A DNA stretch of 64,000 nt, taken from Roseibaca sp. Y0-43. Its GTDB lineage: Bacteria; Pseudomonadota; Alphaproteobacteria; Rhodobacterales; Rhodobacteraceae. The position numbers and the translations under genes are program-made. The stretch lies in assembly GCF_020667835.1 (NCBI RefSeq), contig NZ_JAFMPR010000007.1, positions 92,110 through 156,109 on the forward strand, given 5' to 3'. Positions 9,873 to 18,016 of the stretch are shown piece after piece (position 1 is the first letter of the stretch; each line of letters starts with the position of its first letter). Below the pieces are notes generated by a model. That model ran no database searches. It was not told where the DNA came from and saw only the letters and a program-made list of their open reading frames with translations.

Positions 9873-11591
9873 TTAGCCAGAGACCTGTTCGCGCAGCACC
9901 GACCCGGTCATAGAGGCAAAGAGGTAGATACCCGCAAAGAGCAGGAAGGCCAGCGAAGAATTCGCCAGTTTTCGCGGATAGACTGCCTCATCCGACGCGA
10001 TGGGTTCGACCGTCAGCGCAAGGTAACGGACCTGGCGGCTGACCTCCATCCGGGCGGCTTCGAGCTGTTGCATCGCCTGTGCGCGCATCATCTCGCGGGT
10101 CTGGACCTCTGCCTCGGCCATGATGAGCTGGCTTTGGATAGAGGCAAGCGACGCGTCCCCGCCAGAGCCTTGGGTCATGGACGCGCGCAGCCCGTCGATC
10201 TGTTCCTGCAAGGCCTGCGCGCGCCGCTCCAGCGGCATAAGCCGCGCGGGGTTGGGGCGGGCATTGGTGCGCATTTCCTGAATGGTCAGTTGCGTCTGCG
10301 TGAGTTCTGTTTCGAGCGCCACGATCTGTTGCGAGATCAGTTGCACCTCGACCTCGCCCGACAGAACGGATGACTGTTCTTGCAGCGCGACGATGTCCTG
10401 ACGGGCCTGGATCAGGGCCAGTTGCGCTTCTTCCAGGCTTTGGCGGGCTTCGCGCATCTGGCTGTCGCGCAGGCGCTGGGTCATCATGTCGACATGCTCT
10501 TCGGCATAGGTGAGAAGCGCGCGGGCGAAGCGTTCGCTGTCTTCGGGCGTGGCTGCGATCACCTCCATGCCGACCACACCTTCGGTCGGGTCGTAGCTGA
10601 TGCGCACATGGCGGTTATAGGTCTTGAACGCCTCTTCGCTGGAGGCATCGGGCGGCAAGCGGCGCCAGATGTCCAGCTCGGGCTGGCTGAAATGCGCGCG
10701 GAAGCCTTCTTCGCGGTCCAGCCGCAACATCGCCCCGCGCGATTGCAAGAAGCTCTGGACAGAAGCGGCCTCTTGCTGGCCGCCCAAGCCCATTCCGGCG
10801 GCGGAGGGCATCATGGAACTGAGATCGCCGGCCATGGACGGGCCGGAATCGGCCTGTTGGATAATGAACTCGGATTCGGTCGCATACATGGGCGTGGCGA
10901 TCATGTAGAAGTAATAGGTCGCCAGAAAGGTCGGGAAGGTCACGAAGGCCAGAATGCGCGCGCCCAGCAACAGCAGGCGCTTGCGGCGGCGTTTGACGAT
11001 CTGGCGCTGCATCTTCTGCAATTCGCGGTCGCGATCCGCCGCGATCTTCGCCATACGCTCTTGCGCCGAGGACACCGCGTCGCCGACGGGCGCGGGGCTT
11101 GTCTGGGGCGCCGTGGTCAGGGCGCGGCTGGTGTCTTCGGGCTTTTCATCGCGCACTAGCTCCAGCATGGTCGCGCGGGAAAACGGGTCCACGCCCTGCT
11201 TGCGCAGCATCAGCACCGCCTCATAGGCGGAGGTGGCGCGGATGCCGTGCTTCTGGGCCACGCGCATGGCCATACGCAATTGGCGCGCTGTCAGCCCTTC
11301 TTGGCGGATGATGTCAAGGTCGGTGTCAGCAGACAGCCCGTCATCGGGTTTCGCGGTCGCGCCGGCCGTGGGGGGTGATGTCTCTGGCGCGGGCTTGGGC
11401 GCGTTGCCCTCTGTCGGGCTGACCCGTGCGCGTTTTTGCAGAACGATGCGATGCGGGGTCGGTTCCACCGCGCGCGGCGTCAACTCTTCCGCGACCGGGG
11501 CGGGGCGCGGCGCGGGTTCGGTGGTCGCGCGCTGCGCAGCCTCGTCGGTGCGCCGCAGGCGGAACCGTTTGGATTTAACCGGCGTAGTCAT
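9873..11591 (-). CDS. kpsE: Capsule polysaccharide export inner-membrane/periplasmic protein (KpsE/Wzz type) with long cytosolic N-terminus
   Basis: A 572-residue polysaccharide co-polymerase-like protein that would bridge the KpsMT transporter and the outer-membrane channel. Two membrane helices frame a periplasmic region with heptad-like helices. The first follows a basic KRRRKRLLLLGAR stretch near residue 205; the second is at the C-terminus (SLAFLLFAGIYLFASM). About 200 residues precede the first helix, far more than in E. coli KpsE. They include Pro/Thr-rich linkers and a compact helical module starting DIIRQEGLTARQLRMAMRVA. I start at ATG 11591, which overlaps the kpsT end by 17 bases and suggests translational coupling. 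Confidence 0.88.
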   Translation of the reverse strand: MTTPVKSKRFRLRRTDEAAQRATTEPAPRPAPVAEELTPRAVEPTPHRIVLQKRARVSPTEGNAPKPAPETSPPTAGATAKPDDGLSADTDLDIIRQEGLTARQLRMAMRVAQKHGIRATSAYEAVLMLRKQGVDPFSRATMLELVRDEKPEDTSRALTTAPQTSPAPVGDAVSSAQERMAKIAADRDRELQKMQRQIVKRRRKRLLLLGARILAFVTFPTFLATYYFYMIATPMYATESEFIIQQADSGPSMAGDLSSMMPSAAGMGLGGQQEAASVQSFLQSRGAMLRLDREEGFRAHFSQPELDIWRRLPPDASSEEAFKTYNRHVRISYDPTEGVVGMEVIAATPEDSERFARALLTYAEEHVDMMTQRLRDSQMREARQSLEEAQLALIQARQDIVALQEQSSVLSGEVEVQLISQQIVALETELTQTQLTIQEMRTNARPNPARLMPLERRAQALQEQIDGLRASMTQGSGGDASLASIQSQLIMAEAEVQTREMMRAQAMQQLEAARMEVSRQVRYLALTVEPIASDEAVYPRKLANSSLAFLLFAGIYLFASMTGSVLREQVSG

Positions 11592-12249
11592 AAAGCTCTT
11601 TCGCCTCTTCCAGCGTGTCGAAGAAATACAATTTTCCATCGCGCAGCACGGCGGCGGAATTGCAGAACTTCTCCAGGATTTTGTGGTCATGCGACACGAT
11701 GATCAACGAAGATTTCTCGAACCGCTCGCGCATGACCGCGCCTGCACGTTTGTTGAAAGCCACATCGGTCGTGGTCGGCATCCCTTCGTCAATCAGATAC
11801 AGGTCGAAATTCATCGCCATCATCAACGCCAGCGACAGGCGCGCGCGCATCCCGCTGCTATAAGTGCCGATGGGCATGTCGAAATATTCGCCGATATCGC
11901 ACAGCCAGCGGCAAAAGGCTTCGACATAATCGGCGTCCAGCCCGTAGATATTGGCAATGTAGCGGACGTTTTCGGTGGCCGTGTGCTTGCTGACCAGCCC
12001 GCCCATGAAGCCAAGCGGAAAGGACACGCTGCAATTTCGGTGAATCGTGCCGTGGTCGGGGCGCTCCAGCCCGGCCATCATGTTGATGACGGTCGTCTTG
12101 CCAGAGCCGTTCTTGGCCAGAACGCCAAGATTCATGCCCCGACGAATGCCAAATGTCGCGTCCTCAAGGATGACCTTGCGCTGGGTGCCCGTCCAGAAGC
12201 TTTTGCTGACATTGACGAAATCCAACATCGCCTGCTCGTGTCCCCGCAT
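11575..12249 (-). CDS. kpsT: Capsule polysaccharide ABC transporter ATPase (KpsT)
   Basis: A 224-residue ATPase of the polysaccharide-export ABC-2 type that would power movement of lipid-linked capsule across the inner membrane with KpsM. Walker A reads AKNGSGKTT, so the usual first Gly of GxxxxGK[ST] is Ala. The signature is YSSGMRARLSLALMM, Walker B LYLIDEGMPTT and the switch LIIVSHD. The permease partner lies about 13 kb away at 25563-26384 rather than next door. An alternative start is the in-frame ATG at 12228, which would begin MLDFVNVSKSF like many relatives; neither start has a convincing ribosome-binding site. Confidence 0.93.
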   Translation of the reverse strand: MRGHEQAMLDFVNVSKSFWTGTQRKVILEDATFGIRRGMNLGVLAKNGSGKTTVINMMAGLERPDHGTIHRNCSVSFPLGFMGGLVSKHTATENVRYIANIYGLDADYVEAFCRWLCDIGEYFDMPIGTYSSGMRARLSLALMMAMNFDLYLIDEGMPTTTDVAFNKRAGAVMRERFEKSSLIIVSHDHKILEKFCNSAAVLRDGKLYFFDTLEEAKELYDYAG

Positions 12250-12414
12250 GATCCTTGCCTGAGCGCCGGGGCGTGTCCCGGCAAAGCACCTTGTCCCCGC
12301 GAAGGGCGCGGTGGCACTGTTTCTGCATTATCAACAGAATGCGGCAAAAATACGATTTAGGCCAGTCACAAGCGCAACAGTGCAAGCTGGTGCGCGGCGG
12401 GCCGTGAGGGGGGC

Positions 12415-12981
12415 TTAGCGGCCCCAGCTGCGCACGACGCCGCAGTCCATATGCACGAAGTTCGAGCGCGAGTAGCGACCGACCCCGCCCGCCTTGCAAG
12501 AGGCCGCCGCCTGCGCGATTTGCGACACCGAGCGCGATTGCAGCCGCACATCGGCCGCTTCGCCCTGCATATGCAGCGAATTGCGCGCGACCCCGCTGGA
12601 GCGCGCGCGCAGCATGGCATTGGTTTCCGGAGAGCGGTAGCCCGACAGCAGCATATAGGGTTCGTCCACGCGCAGCAGGCCATGGGCCGCGGCCAGAATG
12701 TCGATGGTGCGCGCGTCGATCGAATGCACCTTGTTGTTCCGCCAGTCGCGGAAGAAATGGTTGATCTCGGCCATCGACTCTTTGATGTATTTGCCGTCGA
12801 CCCAGTAGATGATGTTGATCTTCTCGCCGGTGCGGCCCGAGTAGAAGTTGATCTTGCGGATGTCGCCCGCGCCACGGGCATAGGCGGTTACGCCGGGGAA
12901 GAAGGGGGCAGCGCTGACAGCGGTAGCAGCGAATGCGCCAAGAAGGGCGCGGCGAGTGACATTCGTGCCGGTGTGAAGCAT
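12415..12981 (-). CDS. DUF882/YcbK-like (MepK-type) peptidoglycan endopeptidase, Tat-exported
   Basis: 188 residues. The N-terminus has a twin-arginine signal (TRRALLGAF at 9-17) followed by a hydrophobic stretch, so export is probably by Tat. The mature part is the DUF882/peptidase M15-like fold. Its zinc motifs are visible as SLHMQGEAADVRL (His and Asp ligands) and FVHMDCG near the end. E. coli YcbK (MepK) of this family cuts 3-3 (mDap-mDap) peptidoglycan cross-links. The divergent neighbour is an L,D-transpeptidase, the enzyme class that makes those links, which supports the same job here. Confidence 0.9.
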   Translation of the reverse strand: MLHTGTNVTRRALLGAFAATAVSAAPFFPGVTAYARGAGDIRKINFYSGRTGEKINIIYWVDGKYIKESMAEINHFFRDWRNNKVHSIDARTIDILAAAHGLLRVDEPYMLLSGYRSPETNAMLRARSSGVARNSLHMQGEAADVRLQSRSVSQIAQAAASCKAGGVGRYSRSNFVHMDCGVVRSWGR

Positions 12982-13124
12982 CTTGACCTGTATTCCTCAA
13001 TCCCTGCGAGTTGCGACCCAAACACGCCTCGTTGGACGCGGGCCGCTTTCGCTTGACTTTAACTGCCACAAAACCCCGCCCCAACCAAGAGCCGAGTCCG
13101 CCTTGCACGCGTCATGGTCCGCAG

Positions 13125-13144
13125 ATTGGCAATATTTCGCCAAT
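13125..13144. promoter_or_regulatory. Palindromic operator candidate, copy 1
   Basis: The site reads ATTGGCAATATTTCGCCAAT: 8-base arms with one mismatch around a TATT core. It matches the copy at 13285 in 18 of 20 positions. It lies about 145 bases upstream of the DUF882 gene start. The regulator is unknown; the symmetry suits a dimeric helix-turn-helix protein. Confidence 0.6.
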
Positions 13145-13284
13145 TCAGCCCCCGTATCCGTGTCGTCAGAGCGCTGCGGAACGGTGCCGCGTGGACGCAA
13201 AACGCCCCGTCAGAAAACCACGCTGTGGTTAAATTCCCATTACTCCGGGCAATTTCCACGCTGACAGGCTTGTGAATGGACGTG

Positions 13285-13304
13285 ATCGGCAATATTTTGC
13301 CAAT
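13285..13304. promoter_or_regulatory. Palindromic operator candidate, copy 2
   Basis: The site reads ATCGGCAATATTTTGCCAAT, with 8-base arms, one mismatch and the same TATT core. It is 32 bases upstream of the L,D-transpeptidase ATG, where a bound protein would block initiation or the transcript start. Its centre is exactly 160 bases from that of copy 1. Confidence 0.6.
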
Positions 13305-13335
13305 TTGGTTCTGCCAGACCATCGGGGATAGGTAT

Positions 13336-14928
13336 ATGCGTTTTCTGACCAAATCTTTGCCGCGCCTGCGGCTTGGGGCCGTCGCCTTGGCGCTTTCGGT
13401 GCCCGCAGGGCTGCCTGCTTTTGCCCAGCATTTCCCAGCCTTTCAGCAGGCCGTGGCCGAAGGGGTTGCCGCGAATGAGGGCGTTTCGGCCTTTTACCGC
13501 GCCCATGACTACGCCGATCTGTGGACCGGCGCGGATGACGCGCCCCGCCGTCAGGCGTTTATGACCGCGCTCAGCCGCGCCTCTGACCATGGGTTGCCGC
13601 TGGAACGCTACGACATGCCCGGTTTGCTGGCCGCCTTCGACGCGGTTGAAAGCGAGCGGGATCGCGGCGCGCTGGAAGCGCAGATGACGCTGACCTTCCT
13701 GCGCTTTGCGACCGACCTGCACAGTGGCGTGCTGGAGCCGTCGCGCATCGACACCGATATCGTGCGCGTGCTGCCCCGCCCCGAGGCAGAGAAATTGCTG
13801 ACCGATTTCGCCGTCGCCCCGGCTGCGGCCTTCATCCGCAACCTTGCGCCGTCCGCCCCGGAATACGCGCGCCTTTTCCGCGCCAAGCGCGAATTGGAAC
13901 AGGCCATTGCCGATGGCGGCTGGGGGCCGCAAGTGCCGCAGGTGCGCTTTGCGCCCGGCGCATCTGGCCCGGCGGTCGTGGCCTTGCGCAACCGCCTGAT
14001 CGCGATGGGCTACCTGGAGCGGTCTGCCGTTGCCAGCTATGACGGCGTGCTGCAAACCGCCGTGCAGCGCTTTCAGGTCAATCACGGCATCAAACCCGAC
14101 GGTTTGGCGGGCGCATCGACCATCCGCGCGCTGAATGTCAGCCCGCAAGAGCGTCTGGAATCAGTCATTGTCGCAATGGAGCGGGAGCGCTGGATGAACA
14201 TCCCGCGCGGTGACCGGCATGTTTGGGTCAACCTGACCGATTTCTACGCCCGGATCGTCGATAACGACATCGTCACCTTCGAAACCAAGGCAATCGTTGG
14301 CGCGAATGGCGACAACAAGCACACGCCCGAGTTTTCCGAGACGATGAAATACCTGGAAATCAACCCGGATTGGACCCTGCCACGGTCCATCCTGGCGCGG
14401 TCCTATTGGGGCGCGCTGGCCTCTGGCGGTGCGCGTCATTTGCAGATCGTCGATGCCAGCGGCCGCGTCGTTCCGCGCAGTGCGATCAATTTCGGGCGCT
14501 ACACGCCTGCGAATTTCCCGTTCAACGTGCGCCAGCCTCCGGGGCCGTCAAATGCGCTGGGCGAGGTGAAGTTCATGTTCCCGAACCCTTACGCCATCTA
14601 CCTGCATGACACGCCCGACCAGCACCTGTTCAACACCACGGTGCGGACGCATTCCTCGGGCTGCGTGCGTTTGGATGATCCGCGTGATTTCGCCTATGAA
14701 TTGCTGTCGCGTCAGTCGGACACACCGAAGGAGCTGTATCATTCCATCCTGAACACCGGCCAGCAGACGCGGCTGTATCTGGACACGCCGGTGCCGGTGC
14801 ATCTGGTCTATCGCACGGCCTTTACCAATGTGCGGGGCGAGCTGAATTTCCGCAACGACATGTATGGCCGCGACGCGAAAATCTATCGCGCGCTGGTCGC
14901 GGCGGGGGCGGTGAACCCGGCAAGCTGA
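13336..14928 (+). CDS. L,D-transpeptidase with peptidoglycan-binding domain (YcbB/LdtD-like)
   Basis: 530 residues. A signal peptide (LRLGAVALALSVPAGLPAFAQ) is followed by a helical region of about 190 residues. A PG_binding_1 repeat comes next (VVALRNRLIAMGYLE to GASTIRALN) and then a YkuD catalytic domain. Its motif HSSGCVR spans 439-445 with nucleophile C443. Such enzymes form 3-3 cross-links between mDap residues in the periplasm and resist most penicillins. I start at ATG 13336 because the signal peptide begins there and GGGATAGG lies just upstream; the frame is open 20 codons further but that part covers a palindrome. A terminator follows at 14953. Confidence 0.93.
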   Translation: MRFLTKSLPRLRLGAVALALSVPAGLPAFAQHFPAFQQAVAEGVAANEGVSAFYRAHDYADLWTGADDAPRRQAFMTALSRASDHGLPLERYDMPGLLAAFDAVESERDRGALEAQMTLTFLRFATDLHSGVLEPSRIDTDIVRVLPRPEAEKLLTDFAVAPAAAFIRNLAPSAPEYARLFRAKRELEQAIADGGWGPQVPQVRFAPGASGPAVVALRNRLIAMGYLERSAVASYDGVLQTAVQRFQVNHGIKPDGLAGASTIRALNVSPQERLESVIVAMERERWMNIPRGDRHVWVNLTDFYARIVDNDIVTFETKAIVGANGDNKHTPEFSETMKYLEINPDWTLPRSILARSYWGALASGGARHLQIVDASGRVVPRSAINFGRYTPANFPFNVRQPPGPSNALGEVKFMFPNPYAIYLHDTPDQHLFNTTVRTHSSGCVRLDDPRDFAYELLSRQSDTPKELYHSILNTGQQTRLYLDTPVPVHLVYRTAFTNVRGELNFRNDMYGRDAKIYRALVAAGAVNPAS

Positions 14929-14952
14929 TTGCCCGATCCCGAATGCCATCTG

Positions 14953-14980
14953 CGCCCCGCCCGATGTGGCGGGGCGTTTT
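14953..14980 (+). terminator. Rho-independent terminator of the L,D-transpeptidase gene
   Basis: A perfect 9-base stem, CGCCCCGCC with GGCGGGGCG, has a 6-base loop and is followed by TTTT. It lies 24 bases after the stop codon. Confidence 0.85.
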
Positions 14981-15038
14981 GGTTGCGCAACCTACGCCGA
15001 TGTGAGGTGTTTTCCAGTTGTCCGGCGTCATGAAGTTG

Positions 15039-15059
15039 TTACATTCTGTCCAGATGTAA
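15039..15059. promoter_or_regulatory. Palindrome upstream of the acyl carrier protein gene
   Basis: TTACAT and ATGTAA flank 9 bases (15045-15053), a perfect 6-base inverted repeat ending 31 bases before the start codon. The position suits an operator that overlaps the promoter. I do not know the regulator. Confidence 0.4.
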
Positions 15060-15090
15060 GGCATATCCCGGCTGCAAAGGAGAGTGCCTG

Positions 15091-15378
15091 ATGGGACTGG
15101 ATTTCATGTTGGACGAAAACCCGATCGCGCAGCGCGTCAGAGAGATCATTGCCGAACAGGCCATGGTCGACGTGTCCGAGTTGCGCGATGACATGACGCT
15201 GGCCGATCTGGACCTCGACAGCCTTGGGCTGGTCGAGTGTATTTTCGGGATCGAGGAAGCGTTCGACGTCTCGATCCCCTTCAACGCCAATAACCCCGAT
15301 GAAAGCGGTTTCGACATTTCGTCAGTCGGCGCGATCATCCGGCAGGTCGAGGGCTTGATCGCCAAACAGGCGGCATGA
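15091..15378 (+). CDS. Acyl carrier protein
   Basis: 95 residues with the 4'-phosphopantetheine attachment site at S44 in the context DLDSLGLVE, followed by the acidic recognition helix (FGIEEAFDVSIPF). The N-terminal helix is slightly longer than in housekeeping AcpP, and it is not beside fabG/fabF of primary fatty acid synthesis, so it is a specialised carrier. AAGGAG lies 8 bases before the ATG. The stop overlaps the start of the ketosynthase gene (ATGA), so the two are surely cotranslated. Long-chain lipid A acylation or a small secondary lipid are both possible. Confidence 0.92.
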   Translation: MGLDFMLDENPIAQRVREIIAEQAMVDVSELRDDMTLADLDLDSLGLVECIFGIEEAFDVSIPFNANNPDESGFDISSVGAIIRQVEGLIAKQAA

Positions 15379-16586
15379 GGCGCGTTGTCATAACCGGCGC
15401 GGGCAGTCTGAACCCGCTCGGGGCGGATGTCGCCCAGACATTCGCAGCCATGCAGGCGGGCCGCTCGGCCATCGGCCCGCTGACCTGCCGCGACGTGGAC
15501 CGCCTGAGCGTGCAGATCGGGGCAGAGATCGCGGATTTTGATCCGGCGGCGCATTTTTCCCGCAACGCCTTGCCACTTCTGGACCGCTTCACCCAGATCG
15601 CCCTTGTCAGCGCACGCGAGGCGATGGCGCAATCGGGGCTGGAGCTGTCCGACGCCGATCGCCTGCGCGCGGGCGTGGTGCTGGGCACGGCGGGCGGCGG
15701 TAACCTGACGGTCGATGACAATTACCGCGCGGTCTATGCAGAGGGCAAGAACCGCGTGCACCCGTTCGTGGTGCCGCGCCTGATGCACAACGCCGCTGCA
15801 TCGCATGTGTCGATGGAATTCGGGCTGAAAGGGCCGGGCTTTACCGTGTCCACGGCCTGCGCCTCGGCCAATCACGCGATGGGACAGGCGTTGATGATGA
15901 TCCGCGCGGGGCTTGCCGACATCATGCTGACCGGCGGATCAGAGGCGATGCTGGGCTTTGGCGGCATCAAGGCATGGGAAGGCCTGCGCGTGATGAGCCG
16001 CGACACCTGCCGCCCCTTTTCGCGCGACCGCTCTGGCATGGTGCAGGGCGAGGGGGGCGCGGTTTTCGTGTTCGAGGAACGCGAGCGCGCTATCGCCCGT
16101 GGTGCGCCGATCTTGGCAGAGGTGGCCGGCTTCGGCCTGTCCTCTGACGCCAGCGACATCGTCATGCCCGACCGTGACGGCCCGGTGCGCGCCATGCGCA
16201 TGGCGCTTGCGGATGCAGGGCTTGCCCCCGATGCCATTGGCTATGTGAACGCTCATGGCACGGGAACGACCGCCAATGACAAGACCGAAGCGCAAGCCTT
16301 GACCGAAGTCATGGGCGGTCATCTGGCCGATTGCCCGGTGTCGTCGACCAAATCCATGCATGGCCACCTGATCGGGGGCACCAGCGCGGTCGAATTGCTG
16401 GCCTGCCTGATGGCGCTGCGAGAGGGCGTTCTGGCCCCGACCGTCAATTTCACCGAAGCCGACCCGGACTGTCCGCTCGACGTGGTGCCGAACGAGGCGC
16501 GCGCGGCACGGGTCGATGCGGTTATGAGCAATGCCTTCGCCTTTGGCGGGTTGAATGCCGTGCTCGTTCTGCGCCGCGCCGACTGA
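15375..16586 (+). CDS. Beta-ketoacyl-ACP synthase, KAS II (FabF) type
   Basis: 403 residues with the thiolase-fold triad C162 (TVSTACASANHAMG), H294 (VNAHGTGTTAND) and H331 (KSMHGHLIGG), so it should be an active condensing enzyme. It lengthens acyl chains carried by an acyl carrier protein, most likely the one encoded just upstream with a 4-base overlap. No ketoreductase or dehydratase is adjacent, so it must borrow these from primary metabolism, or act on a ready-made acyl group. It is paralogous to housekeeping FabF rather than a replacement, judging by context. Confidence 0.93.
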   Translation: MRRVVITGAGSLNPLGADVAQTFAAMQAGRSAIGPLTCRDVDRLSVQIGAEIADFDPAAHFSRNALPLLDRFTQIALVSAREAMAQSGLELSDADRLRAGVVLGTAGGGNLTVDDNYRAVYAEGKNRVHPFVVPRLMHNAAASHVSMEFGLKGPGFTVSTACASANHAMGQALMMIRAGLADIMLTGGSEAMLGFGGIKAWEGLRVMSRDTCRPFSRDRSGMVQGEGGAVFVFEERERAIARGAPILAEVAGFGLSSDASDIVMPDRDGPVRAMRMALADAGLAPDAIGYVNAHGTGTTANDKTEAQALTEVMGGHLADCPVSSTKSMHGHLIGGTSAVELLACLMALREGVLAPTVNFTEADPDCPLDVVPNEARAARVDAVMSNAFAFGGLNAVLVLRRAD

Positions 16587-16645
16587 CCAAGCTTTGACTT
16601 GACAGACCGCGCGCCCAGCGCGCACCACTTGGGCGAACTGAACGA

Positions 16646-18007
16646 GTGCGCGCTGTGACGGTGTCAACTTTGGGGATCATACGGTTTGGGCTTGGCCCGC
16701 TCGCCACGTCATCCGGCGCAATCGGACCGCCGGCCTTGATGGCGGATCTCGACCACGCCGCTCCGGCTGCCCGGATCACGCCGTTCAGCAGCCGGCTGGA
16801 ACGTGAAGCGCAACGCACCCGGATTCGCGCGCAGCGGGGCGAGGTGCCGGCCGAGAAGATCATGGAACAGGTCGAGCAGTTGTCCCGCGCTGATCGCCGC
16901 GACGCGCTGGTCGATCTGCGCCAAGATATAGCCCGCCGCGTGGCTGAACCCGTGGGCTTTCGCCAGCGCCTTGTCGATTTCTGGGCCAATCACTTCGCCG
17001 CCGATACCCGGCCGGGGCGCTTCAATTCGGCCCGCACGGCGTATATCGAGGAAGCCATCCGTCCCCATATCGCGGGTGATTTCGCGCAATTGCTGCGCGC
17101 CGCGGTGCTGCACCCGGTGATGCAGAATTATCTGAACCAGAACCGCTCTGTCGGCCCGTTCAGCCGGGTCGGGCGGCGCACGGGGCGGGGGATCAACGAG
17201 AACCTCGCGCGCGAATTGCTGGAATTGCACACGCTGGGCGTGGACGGCGATTACACGCAAGATGACGTGACCCAGATGGCGCGGCTTTTGACCGGCGTGA
17301 CCTTCGACCTTGAGCAAGGCTACAAATTCGATCCGCGCATCGCGGAACCCGGCCTGATAGAGATTTTCGGCAAGCGCTATGGTGGCCGCCCGGTCAAGGA
17401 AAGCCATGTTTTCGAGGCGCTCGACGATCTTGCCCTGCGGCCAGAGACCGCCGCGCATCTGGCGGGCAAACTGGCACGGCATTTTGTGGCGGATGCGCCC
17501 GACCCGCAGCTCGTCGCGCATATGCAGGCCAGCTATCTTGCCTCTGGCGGGGATTTGCGCGCGCTTTACCGGGCCATGCTAGAACACCCGGCGGCTTGGG
17601 GTGCGACGCTGGCCAAGACCCGCACGCCGCTGAACTGGATCGCCGCAAGCCTGCGCGTGACCGGCATTAAGCCTGCCACGATCCGCAAGCTGGATATAGG
17701 CACGACGCGCAACAGCTTGCACCTGCCGTTGCAACTGATGGGCCAGCCGCATGAAGCAGTTCCGTCGCCTGCGGGCTATGACGATGACGCGGGCGCATGG
17801 ATCACACCGCAGGCGTTGGCCGCGCGGATCGACTGGGCCATGGGGCTGCAAGCCCTGCTGCCGCAGGTGCCCGACCCGCGTGATTTCGTGACAGTCGCGA
17901 TGGGCGACATGGCAAGCCCCGCGCTGCTGCGCGCCGCGCGTGCCGCCGAAACACGGGGCGAAGGCATCGCCGTGATCCTTGCCTCGCCCGATTTCAACCG
18001 CTGCTAG
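16646..18007 (+). CDS. DUF1800 family protein
   Basis: 453 residues matching the DUF1800 family. The hallmark segment is NENLARELLELHTLG with the following YTQDDVTQMARLLTG; upstream are FWANHFAAD and HPVMQNYLNQNRS. The function is unknown; members almost always sit beside a DUF1501 gene, as here, 9 bases downstream. Start is a GTG at 16646. No clear signal peptide is seen at the N-terminus, unlike the DUF1501 partner. A TTGACTTGACA stretch in the 59-base gap upstream could hold a promoter. Confidence 0.9.
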   Translation: MRAVTVSTLGIIRFGLGPLATSSGAIGPPALMADLDHAAPAARITPFSSRLEREAQRTRIRAQRGEVPAEKIMEQVEQLSRADRRDALVDLRQDIARRVAEPVGFRQRLVDFWANHFAADTRPGRFNSARTAYIEEAIRPHIAGDFAQLLRAAVLHPVMQNYLNQNRSVGPFSRVGRRTGRGINENLARELLELHTLGVDGDYTQDDVTQMARLLTGVTFDLEQGYKFDPRIAEPGLIEIFGKRYGGRPVKESHVFEALDDLALRPETAAHLAGKLARHFVADAPDPQLVAHMQASYLASGGDLRALYRAMLEHPAAWGATLAKTRTPLNWIAASLRVTGIKPATIRKLDIGTTRNSLHLPLQLMGQPHEAVPSPAGYDDDAGAWITPQALAARIDWAMGLQALLPQVPDPRDFVTVAMGDMASPALLRAARAAETRGEGIAVILASPDFNRC

Positions 18008-18016
18008 GGGGCTTTC

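Larger units (their letters stand above)
12982..13335. promoter_or_regulatory. Divergent promoter region of the cell-wall gene pair
   Basis: A 354-base gap with no credible gene. It holds two near-identical 20-base palindromes (13125 and 13285) and a third, unrelated one, AACCACGCTGTGGTT, at 13216-13230. Both flanking genes are transcribed away from it. Short open frames crossing it lack coding character and ribosome-binding sites. Confidence 0.7.
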
